A DNA stretch of 28,487 nucleotides from an uncultured Collinsella sp. Its GTDB lineage: Bacteria; Actinomycetota; Coriobacteriia; Coriobacteriales; Coriobacteriaceae. Made by a program: the position numbers and the translations under genes. Location of the stretch: the NCBI GenBank assembly GCA_900543945.1, contig UQTN01000012.1:1-28487 (forward strand). The letters are read 5' to 3'. The stretch's first letter is position 1; each line of letters begins with the position of its first letter. Under the pieces are notes generated by a model. That model was not told the origin of the DNA. It ran no database searches and was given only the letters and a program-made list of their open reading frames with translations. Positions 15,478 to 22,589 of the stretch are shown in pieces.

Positions 15478-18477
15478 ATGGTAAACGATTTGGGCAGTAT
15501 GGACGACCTCGAGCTGATGCCGCTGGGCGGTGGCTATATGGTGCGACGCGAACGCTTGATGAATGAGCTTCTCGCCAAGGGCCGAAAGGCCGGCATCGTG
15601 GTTCTTTATGCGCCCGACGGGTTTGGGAAGACCTCGGTGCTGCTGCAGTACACCCATGAGGTTAAATGCGACCCGACGCGAGGCCCCGTGCGGATTATCG
15701 AGGCCGATCGCGCCACTGGGCGCGAGGTGTTTATGCAGCTCGAGGTGGTTACCGAAGAACTCAAAGACAAACCGCACTCCCTTATCGCGATTGATAATGT
15801 GCCAAACCTCGATCAGCACGATACCGAAGACCTCATCGACAGGATTCGCGGCCTGCGCGCTATGGGGGTGGGGGTCTTTATCTCCTGCCGTCCTTCAAAT
15901 CGTCAACTGATTCATGGGCTGGGCGATTCGGTTAAGATCAATGCGCAGATGCTCAAGGTGCATGCCTATGAGTATTCGGCGTGGGCATCGGCGTTTTCGA
16001 TCAGCACATCGCTCGACTTTTATCAGCTCACGCAGGGCGTGCCCGAGCTCGTTTCGGCATTGCAGACGGGTCTGTATGGCCAAGGCGACGTAGCCGGTCT
16101 GCTCGAAAACGAGATTGTCAACGTATATGGCGCGGCACTTGTCGACCTGGCTTCGCTCGACAATAATGCACTGTTTTGCGTGGCATGTCTCATGATTTTG
16201 ATGGGCGAGGGCAATATCGCAGAACTCGAGGCTTGCGGGGTGAGGCTATCGATGGTCGACCAGTCCTACTTTGTACGCGACTACCCGATCTTTGGCTTGG
16301 ACCCCGCCGAGCGGAGTTTTACGTGTCTGGGCACGGAGGATAACGGACGCTTGCGTTTGCGTAAGTTGGTGGCCGAGGTTCGCCCCGAACTTGTTCCGAG
16401 GGCGGCCCGGATTTTGCTTAAAGCGGGCCGATGCGATGCGGCGATGGGCCTGGCGGACGCCTTTTTGGACCGTGGAGCGGTCCTTGAACTTGCTGGGCAG
16501 TATGGGGTCGATCTTGCTCTGACGGGGCACGGGGCCGATATCTGCCGAGCAGCGCTGGGTACGATCGATGCCGACGATCCGGCTCCAGAGCCAACGCCTG
16601 CCGAGGCGCTCGGCGTGCATTTGGCAGCGGTCAGCGTGTCCAATACAAAGCTCGCTCGCTATATGGCATCGGTCATCGAGCGCGGGGGCGAACGGGCGGC
16701 CTGCGAAATAGACCCTGTTTCATGGAGAGTGGCCCAGACACTGACGGCTGTTTGCTATGGGGACAACGGGCTTGGGCTTCCTACGAACCTGGCCGTGCCA
16801 GAAATCGAGACATCCCATACCGCACTCGATATGTTGTCCGCGCATATCGAGGTCAAGCGCTGCCTGACCGAGCGGGGAGATGACGGCGGCGTTCTACAGC
16901 AGCTCAAAACGAGCAAGGCCTACGACTGTGAGCTCGACATCGCGGGGATTGTTATACGGGCCGATAGCATGCTGGTGGAGCTCTTTGACGGGTCGTTTAC
17001 GGGAACCGACGAGCGCGACGACGAGATGACGGTGGTGCGGGAGGCGCTCGACGTGCGTGGGCTTAAGGCGATGGCTATCTGGGTGCGCATGGTGTTGGCG
17101 GCACGGCGGCTCCTTTCCGGCCTGCCGGTAACCGACGACGCGGCGTTCAACGAGCTCGATCGTTTTGCCGTGCGCATGCGCGACAACCAGATTCAGCTGT
17201 TTGGCCTGTTGCTAGAAGGCTGGCAGTCGCTGGCAGAGGGACGGCCGGTTAATGCAAAGTTCCGTGCGGTCCAAGTGCTCAAACTTGCCGAGGAGTCGAT
17301 TGCGTACATGCGCGATAACGCATTGCTGTTGGAGCGCGCGGCGTATCTGCGTAACACCTCGATGGTTTCGGTGCGCGAGGAAGCGGAGTTGCTCGATATA
17401 AGCCAGACGCAGGTTGGTGGAGCGGAGGCCTGGATGGTGGCGCTGCATTTGGCCTGTGCGGGCCGAGACAGCGATCTTGCGGCCTGGATGTCCATGAATC
17501 GCGCGGGGATTCTAGAGCCATCGTATCGGCTCTTTGCGCGCCTTGCCATGCATTGTCTGGGTGAGCCGGCGACCAGGATTCGCAAGAAGCTTCCCGTGCG
17601 CGAGCTGTCGCGGTACTCGCTGCGCGACGATTTGGAAGGGGAAGGCGAGCGCCTGTTCCAGGCCGGTGAGGTTGAAGCCGTTGATACCATCGACCATATC
17701 GAGATTCGCATGTTTGGGGCGTTTCGCGCCGAGCGCGACGGGTTTCCCATCACGGACAAAATGTGGCGCCGCAAGAAGGCGGCGACACTTGCCGAGCGGC
17801 TTGCGCTGGGCATGGATGCGCTCGTCGATCGTGAGACGCTGGCCATGGAGCTGTGGCCCCATGCCGAGTTCAATAGCGCCCGCAACAACCTGTACTCGAC
17901 GATATCGCGCTTGCGGTCGGCTTTGGGACCGACGCCGGATGGCAAGTCGTGTGTGCTCATCCAAAATGAATGCATCGGACTCAACGGCGACTACGTCAAG
18001 ACTGATGTACGGCTGTTTGACCAGATAAGCCGCGAGGTTTTGGGAAATCGCACGGGTGCGCGCGGGCCCCATTTAGTTGAGCTGTGCCTTAAGATTGAGC
18101 AGCTTTATGCCGGGCCGCTGTATGTTCCCAATGGCTGTAACCCCACCTACTTTTTGCGTATGCGACGCATTATGCAGTCAAAGTACATCGATTGCATGAT
18201 TAAGGGAGCAAATGCCGCTCTAGAAGAAAACGATCTGCAGTCGGCGATTTGGCTGGCGGAGTCGGGGCTTCGGCAGGAAACGGCGCGCGAGGATATGGTG
18301 CGCTGTGCCATGCGCGTCTACAGTGCGGCGGGGCGGCGGCGCGATATCGTCGAGCTGTACAGCGGGCATATGCACCATCTGAGGGAACAGGTCAATGGCG
18401 TGCCCGAGCCCGAGACGCGGCATCTATACGAGCGCTTGGTGGAGGGGCGGCTCAATCGCGTGCTGGTCGAGCGATAA
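15478..18477 (+). CDS. Large STAND-type regulator with C-terminal SARP/BTAD DNA-binding module
   Basis: This 999-residue protein joins an N-terminal P-loop NTPase to a C-terminal transcription factor. Walker A is APDGFGKTS (K51) as in MalT/LAL regulators, and a Walker B-like LIAIDN has D106. The central 600 residues are helical and tetratricopeptide-like in feel but without a repeat I can count. From about residue 739 (HIEIRMFGAFRAERDG) to 820 there is an OmpR/SARP winged helix with SARNNLYSTISRLRSALG as recognition region, followed by a bacterial transcriptional activation domain to the end. In AfsR-type proteins this DNA-binding module is at the N-terminus, so the order is inverted. The ATG follows GAGGAGCGGGC. 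It stands alone and its target is unknown. Confidence 0.85.
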   Translation: MVNDLGSMDDLELMPLGGGYMVRRERLMNELLAKGRKAGIVVLYAPDGFGKTSVLLQYTHEVKCDPTRGPVRIIEADRATGREVFMQLEVVTEELKDKPHSLIAIDNVPNLDQHDTEDLIDRIRGLRAMGVGVFISCRPSNRQLIHGLGDSVKINAQMLKVHAYEYSAWASAFSISTSLDFYQLTQGVPELVSALQTGLYGQGDVAGLLENEIVNVYGAALVDLASLDNNALFCVACLMILMGEGNIAELEACGVRLSMVDQSYFVRDYPIFGLDPAERSFTCLGTEDNGRLRLRKLVAEVRPELVPRAARILLKAGRCDAAMGLADAFLDRGAVLELAGQYGVDLALTGHGADICRAALGTIDADDPAPEPTPAEALGVHLAAVSVSNTKLARYMASVIERGGERAACEIDPVSWRVAQTLTAVCYGDNGLGLPTNLAVPEIETSHTALDMLSAHIEVKRCLTERGDDGGVLQQLKTSKAYDCELDIAGIVIRADSMLVELFDGSFTGTDERDDEMTVVREALDVRGLKAMAIWVRMVLAARRLLSGLPVTDDAAFNELDRFAVRMRDNQIQLFGLLLEGWQSLAEGRPVNAKFRAVQVLKLAEESIAYMRDNALLLERAAYLRNTSMVSVREEAELLDISQTQVGGAEAWMVALHLACAGRDSDLAAWMSMNRAGILEPSYRLFARLAMHCLGEPATRIRKKLPVRELSRYSLRDDLEGEGERLFQAGEVEAVDTIDHIEIRMFGAFRAERDGFPITDKMWRRKKAATLAERLALGMDALVDRETLAMELWPHAEFNSARNNLYSTISRLRSALGPTPDGKSCVLIQNECIGLNGDYVKTDVRLFDQISREVLGNRTGARGPHLVELCLKIEQLYAGPLYVPNGCNPTYFLRMRRIMQSKYIDCMIKGANAALEENDLQSAIWLAESGLRQETAREDMVRCAMRVYSAAGRRRDIVELYSGHMHHLREQVNGVPEPETRHLYERLVEGRLNRVLVER

Positions 18478-18509
18478 AAAACGGGCGCCCGAAGTACTTG
18501 GGCACCCGT
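18475..18509 (-). terminator. Terminator of yhbY (minus strand), shared with the regulator end
   Basis: ACGGGCGCCC at 18481-18490 pairs with GGGCACCCGT at 18500-18509 with one mismatch. On the minus strand it is followed by TTTTTT (18475-18480). It lies between the convergent stops at 18477 and 18547. Confidence 0.7.
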
Positions 18510-18546
18510 AAGCTTGCTATGTGTTGGCTCGCCGGATCATTGGCTC

Positions 18547-18846
18547 TTAGACGAGCTTGATCTTCTCGATGTCCTTGCGCGAGGACTCGCGATACAGCGA
18601 GAACTTGCGGCCGATGACCTGGACGACCTCGGCGTGGCAACGCTCAGCGAGCTCTTCGGCGGCCTCGCGGGCGGAAAGACTGGAGCCATCGAGCACGGAG
18701 CACTTAACGAGCTCGTGCTTCTCCAGGTAGGCGACCGTCTGCTCGACGGTGCCCTCGTTGACATCGGACTTACCGATGATGATGGCGGGGTTGAGGTGAT
18801 GGGCCATGCTGCGAAGCTGCTTGACCTGGGCTCCTGTCAGTGCCAT
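18547..18846 (-). CDS. yhbY: YhbY/YqeI-like CRM-domain RNA-binding protein
   Basis: The 99-residue product is a single CRM (CRS1-YhbY) domain: LTGAQVKQLRSMAHHLNPAIIIGKSDVNEGTV, then LEKHELVKCSVLD and VVQVIGRKFSLYRES. YhbY binds pre-50S ribosomal particles and helps large-subunit maturation. The conserved GxxG loop between helix and strand reads GKSD here, so its second glycine is replaced by aspartate. Only a weak ribosome binding site precedes the ATG. A 181-nt gap with a GCCCC/GGGGC hairpin near 18872-18887 separates it from the methyltransferase. Confidence 0.9.
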   Translation of the reverse strand: MALTGAQVKQLRSMAHHLNPAIIIGKSDVNEGTVEQTVAYLEKHELVKCSVLDGSSLSAREAAEELAERCHAEVVQVIGRKFSLYRESSRKDIEKIKLV

Positions 18847-19027
18847 GGGTTCTCGCTTTCTATGTATGGGGCGCCCCGCGACGGGGCCTTAATCTACGTG
18901 AGCTGTCCCACGATAGCGCAGGAACGGCGCGGTGTGGGGCGCGTTTGCCCAGTTCGCAAAGAATGCGGATGCCGAACGGGAGAACAACGCGGGTTGCAGG
19001 CGGACGTGTACGGCGGCCGAAAGCGGT

Positions 19028-19915
19028 CTATGGACGGCTCGAAGAGACCGGCTCCCATGCAATAAACGCCCAACGGACCTTGCGGACGTGGTCGAGCATG
19101 TAGCGCCCCTGCGGCACGCCCTTGGACCCTGGCTCGCCGGCATGGGGATTTTCAATCATATGCTGAGCGACGTAGACGCGCAGACGGTCGATCTTATCCT
19201 CGTTACCGTGCTCGAGCATGCGGGAGAAGTCCGCCATGCCCGCCTCAAGGCTATCGAAGGTATCGCGACGAGGCGATTCAAAGTACGTAACCTGCGGCAG
19301 GGCACCCATCTGAATGAGGATATTAAAGGCATACACAAAGCCATTACTGCAGGTAACCGAGGCGCCGATAGCGTTCATCAAGTGCAGATCATAGCGCGGG
19401 CTGGAGTTAGCGACCATCGTGACAGCACAACGGCGACGAGCCGTACGGTCGAGCTTGGCAAGCGCACCTTTTAGGTCATTTGTGGTGACGGAACGACTGG
19501 CAAAGGCAACATCCACAGTCTTGGCAACCGGCCCAACCAAATCCCAATCATCGTCCCAAGCAAGCTCAAGCGGCGTAATGCGATCTTCGAGCCCATAGTA
19601 CTCAATGCCAGCATCAAGCGTGCCCAACATGGCAGGGGAAAAGTCAGCAGCAATCACAGGATGCCCAGCCTGAGCAAGCGGAATAGCAATCGACCCAGCC
19701 CCGCACCCCATATCGAGTACCGACTCGCTGGGCTCAAGCGCCAGCAGCTTTATAAAATCCCGAGCATAAGGGGCAGTCTCCAACGGCCGAAAATGCCGAG
19801 CCCTTTTATCCCACTCAAAAGAATCGTCAGCCCGCCGCCGATCAGCTTGCAGACGCATCCACTCCAGATTCCAATCTGTGGAAAGCAGCTCAGAACGATT
19901 CTCCCCATCAGCCAC
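19028..19915 (-). CDS. SAM-dependent class I methyltransferase
   Basis: The protein has a Rossmann methyltransferase core with motif I VLDMGCGAGSIAIPLAQAG (about residues 66-84), ADFSPAML as the acidic loop after strand 2 and a later DVAFASRSV segment. The N-terminal 60 residues (NLEWMRLQADRRRADDS, RARHF) are typical of a group of small-molecule methyltransferases found in anaerobes. The substrate is not identifiable. I chose GTG at 19915 (295 residues) because GGAGG at 19923-19927 lies 7 nt upstream. A longer reading from 19975 would run through a terminator hairpin. That hairpin lies directly before the ribosome binding site, which is unusual. Confidence 0.85.
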   Translation of the reverse strand: MADGENRSELLSTDWNLEWMRLQADRRRADDSFEWDKRARHFRPLETAPYARDFIKLLALEPSESVLDMGCGAGSIAIPLAQAGHPVIAADFSPAMLGTLDAGIEYYGLEDRITPLELAWDDDWDLVGPVAKTVDVAFASRSVTTNDLKGALAKLDRTARRRCAVTMVANSSPRYDLHLMNAIGASVTCSNGFVYAFNILIQMGALPQVTYFESPRRDTFDSLEAGMADFSRMLEHGNEDKIDRLRVYVAQHMIENPHAGEPGSKGVPQGRYMLDHVRKVRWAFIAWEPVSSSRP

Positions 19916-19934
19916 GGGCCAACCTCCTAGCAAC

Positions 19935-19965
19935 AAAAAAGCGACTCCTCCCAAAAGAAGAGCCG
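19935..19965 (-). terminator. Intrinsic terminator immediately upstream of the methyltransferase
   Basis: On the minus strand GCGGCTCTTC (19965-19956) pairs with GAGGAGTCGC (19950-19941), with two G-U pairs, and is followed by TTTTTT at 19940-19935. It may end transcription from the upstream UPF0210 gene or act as an attenuator, since the methyltransferase ribosome binding site begins only 8 nt later. Confidence 0.75.
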
Positions 19966-20077
19966 CAACCAGCATATATCAGAAAGAACCGATCCAACGC
20001 CAAACCGCCATACCAGCAAAGTAGGGCAGAAGCGAAGCGACTGCCAAAGGGATAGAACCCAACCGAGGGCCCGTTGT

Positions 20078-20218
20078 GCGGGAGCCCCGGGGAGGGCAAA
20101 TATATAAGGTCGATCGCGAGTTCCGCACGAGCCGGAGAGCACTTAATGTGCTCTCCGTGCGAGCCAGGACTGTCCGAGCAGGCGACCTTATATATTTGCC
20201 CTCCCCGGGGCTCCTCGC
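20078..20218. repeat. Perfect 32-bp inverted-repeat element with internal hairpin
   Basis: Positions 20081-20112 and 20183-20214 are exact reverse complements over 32 bp, extended by GCG/CGC (20078-20080, 20216-20218) past one bulged T. The 70-nt interior holds a perfect 9-bp hairpin GGAGAGCAC-TTAAT-GTGCTCTCC (20134-20156), flanked by GCAC/GTGC. The arms run from GC-rich outside to AT-rich (AAATATATAA) inside. It encodes no protein. It resembles a MITE-like or structural RNA element between two minus-strand genes. I found no clear target-site duplication. Confidence 0.8.
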
Positions 20219-20231
20219 CCGAACCCCTCAG

Positions 20232-21596
20232 CTAGTTCTTCAGCGAGTTCAGCGGTGCCGGGAAGCGTCCACCGCGATGGGCAAGCACGGTGCCGGCGTT
20301 GGGGTTCACCGGCATGATGGGCGCACGGCCGAATAGGCCGCCGTACTCGACGCAGTCACCCACGCCCTTGCCGATGGCGGGAATCACGCGGACGGCCGTG
20401 GTCTTGTTGTTGATGACGCCGATGGCCATCTCGTCGGCGATGATGCCGGCGATGGTCTCGACTGGGGTGTCGCCGGGGATGGCGATCATGTCCAGGCCGA
20501 CGGAGCACACACAGGTCATGGCCTCGAGCTTCTCGAGCGAAAGCGCACCGGCCTCGACGGCGGCGATCATGCCGGCGTCCTCGGACACGGGGATAAAGGC
20601 GCCGGAGAGACCGCCCACGCTGGAGCTGGCCATGACGCCGCCCTTCTTGACGGCATCGTTGAGCATGGCGAGCGCGCAGGTCGTGCCCGGGCCGCCGCAG
20701 GTGCCCACGCCGATGATCTCGAGGATGCGGGCAACGGAGTCACCGATGGCAGGCGTGGGGGCCAGCGACAGGTCGACAATGCCCTTCTCGACCCCCAGGC
20801 GATGGGCGGCCTCGCGGCTCATGAGCTCGCCGGCGCGGGTGATCTTAAAGGCGGTCTGCTTAATCTTTTCGGCGACTTCCATCATCGAGGCGGAATCGGG
20901 CAGCGTCTCCAGGGCTGCGGCCATAACACCGGGGCCCGAGACGCCTACGTTGATGACGGCGTCGGCCTCGCCACCGCCGTGGACGGCGCCCGCCATAAAC
21001 GGGGAGTCCTCGACCATGTTGGCAAAGCAGACAAACTTGGAAGCGCCGACGGAATCCTGGTCGGCCGTGAGTTTAGCGGCATCGATGATGGTCTGGGCGG
21101 CCATGAGCACGGCGTCCATGTTGATACCGGCGCGCAGGCTGGCGACGTTGACGCTGGAGCAGACGCGGCTGGTGGTGGCAAGCGCCTGGGGGATGGACTG
21201 GATGACGCGGCGGTCGGCATCGCCGATGCCCTTCTGGACGAGCGCGGAGAAGCCGCCCAGGTAGTCGATGCCGAGCGTCTCTGCCGCGCGGTCGAGGGCG
21301 TGCGCGATGGGGGTGAGGTCCTCATCCTTGCAGCATGCGGCAATCTGCGCCACCGGGGTGACGGAAACGCGCTTGTTGACGATGGGGATACCGTACTCGC
21401 GCTCGAGGTTCTCGGCGGTCTCGACCAGGTGCTCGGCCGTGTGCGTCACGTGGTCGTAGATCTTCGTGCACATGCGGTCGAGGTTCTCGTCACCGCAACC
21501 CATGAGCGAAACACCCATGGTGATGGTCCTGATGTCGAGGTTCTGCTCCTCAACCATGCCGCGGGTTTCCGCGATTTCTGCGGGCGTGATCGCCAT
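20232..21596 (-). CDS. UPF0210 / PFL family protein
   Basis: This 454-residue cytoplasmic protein belongs to the PFL family (UPF0210), widespread in anaerobes and often next to an ACT-domain UPF0237 gene; that neighbour is not seen here. Family-like stretches are DIRTITMGVSLMGCGDEN near the start, ASLRAGINMDAVLMAA, GAVHGGGEADAVINVGVSGP in the middle and a C-terminus with NPNAGTVLAHRGGRFPAPLNSLKN. Its biochemical role is unknown. I chose the ATG at 21596 over an upstream in-frame start at 21653 because AGGAG lies 8 nt before it and the length then fits the family. AT-rich DNA upstream (TAAGATTAT on the minus strand) probably holds its promoter. Confidence 0.88.
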   Translation of the reverse strand: MAITPAEIAETRGMVEEQNLDIRTITMGVSLMGCGDENLDRMCTKIYDHVTHTAEHLVETAENLEREYGIPIVNKRVSVTPVAQIAACCKDEDLTPIAHALDRAAETLGIDYLGGFSALVQKGIGDADRRVIQSIPQALATTSRVCSSVNVASLRAGINMDAVLMAAQTIIDAAKLTADQDSVGASKFVCFANMVEDSPFMAGAVHGGGEADAVINVGVSGPGVMAAALETLPDSASMMEVAEKIKQTAFKITRAGELMSREAAHRLGVEKGIVDLSLAPTPAIGDSVARILEIIGVGTCGGPGTTCALAMLNDAVKKGGVMASSSVGGLSGAFIPVSEDAGMIAAVEAGALSLEKLEAMTCVCSVGLDMIAIPGDTPVETIAGIIADEMAIGVINNKTTAVRVIPAIGKGVGDCVEYGGLFGRAPIMPVNPNAGTVLAHRGGRFPAPLNSLKN

Positions 21597-21641
21597 CCTT
21601 GCGCTCCTATCTGCCAAAACGAGCATAATCTTATCTATTCT

Positions 21642-21679
21642 AACGTGCCGCACGTGCCAAGTGGCGCATGCGGCACGTT
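21642..21679. terminator. Hairpin terminator after metH
   Basis: AACGTGCCGCA (21642-21652) pairs perfectly with TGCGGCACGTT (21669-21679), with an inner short stem in the loop. It lies 26 nt beyond the metH stop. The T tract is better on the plus strand, so termination of minus-strand metH may be imperfect. Confidence 0.6.
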
Positions 21680-21704
21680 TTGGTGCGGGGTTGTTTCCGT
21701 TGTG

Positions 21705-22589
21705 TTACCGTCCAAAGACCTCTTCGGCGATACGGGCGCTTTCGGCGGCATCCTTGGCGTAGTAGTCTGCGCCGATCTGCTTGGCGTATTCGGGGGTGAG
21801 CACGGCGCCGCCCACGATAATCTTGACGCCCGGAACCTCGGCATGGAGCAGCTTGATGGTCTCCTCCATGGCGACGACGGTGGTGGTCATAAGCGCCGAG
21901 AGGCCGACGAGTTTGATATCGCGCTCCTTGACGGTCTTGAGTACCTCCTGCGGATCGACATCGCGGCCCAGGTCAAAGACGGTGTAGCCGTAGTTGTCGA
22001 GCAGCATTTTGACGATGTTCTTGCCAATATCGTGGATGTCGCCCTTGACGGTGGCCACGCAGATCTTGCCCTTGTCGGCGATCTCGCCGGCGGGCATCAG
22101 GCGCTTGATGGTGTCGAAGCCCACGCGTGCGGCTTCGGCCGAGGCCATAAGCTGAGGCAAGAAGAACTTGCCCTGGTCAAAGAGGACGCCAACTTCGTCG
22201 AGGGCGGGGATAAAGTGATTGTTGATGAGGTCCATGGCGTCGTGGTCTGCCAGCAGACGCTCGGTCTCGGCAGCGATCTCGCCTTTGCGGCCCGAGACGA
22301 CCATGCGACGAATCGGGTCGTCGTTGCCGTCGGTGCCGGCGGTGCCAGCAGCGGGCGCGGCGTCGGTCGATGCGGTCTGGGCCGCCGCCGGGTTGGCGGC
22401 GATCTTATACGGATCGGTCCAGCCGGCATAGCGCTCGATGTATCCGGTCGAGTCCTCGTCCTCAACGCTCAGGACGCGATAGCTGTAGACGGTGTCCATA
22501 AAGCGCTTGGAGCCCGGGTTCATGATGGGGGCGTCCAGGCCCGCGCCGAAGGCGGCAGCCAAAAAGCAGCGGGCGGGCGGGCAGGCCAA
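21705..22589 (-). CDS. metH: metH 3' part: cap and cobalamin-binding modules
   Basis: This frame gives the end of the pterin module (GLDAPIMNPGSKRFMDTVYSY), a linker rich in alanine and threonine, and then the B12 cap and Rossmann domains. The cobalamin motif D-x-H-x-x-G is intact in GDIHDIGKN, as are GLSALMTTTV and IIVGGAVLTPEYA. No proper start is visible. Candidates are TTG at 22589 (12 out-of-frame-like residues first) or the ATG at 22523. Standalone B12-binding proteins of this type exist in corrinoid methyltransferase systems, so independent translation is possible, but nothing upstream resembles a strong ribosome binding site. Confidence 0.65.
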   Translation of the reverse strand: MACPPARCFLAAAFGAGLDAPIMNPGSKRFMDTVYSYRVLSVEDEDSTGYIERYAGWTDPYKIAANPAAAQTASTDAAPAAGTAGTDGNDDPIRRMVVSGRKGEIAAETERLLADHDAMDLINNHFIPALDEVGVLFDQGKFFLPQLMASAEAARVGFDTIKRLMPAGEIADKGKICVATVKGDIHDIGKNIVKMLLDNYGYTVFDLGRDVDPQEVLKTVKERDIKLVGLSALMTTTVVAMEETIKLLHAEVPGVKIIVGGAVLTPEYAKQIGADYYAKDAAESARIAEEVFGR

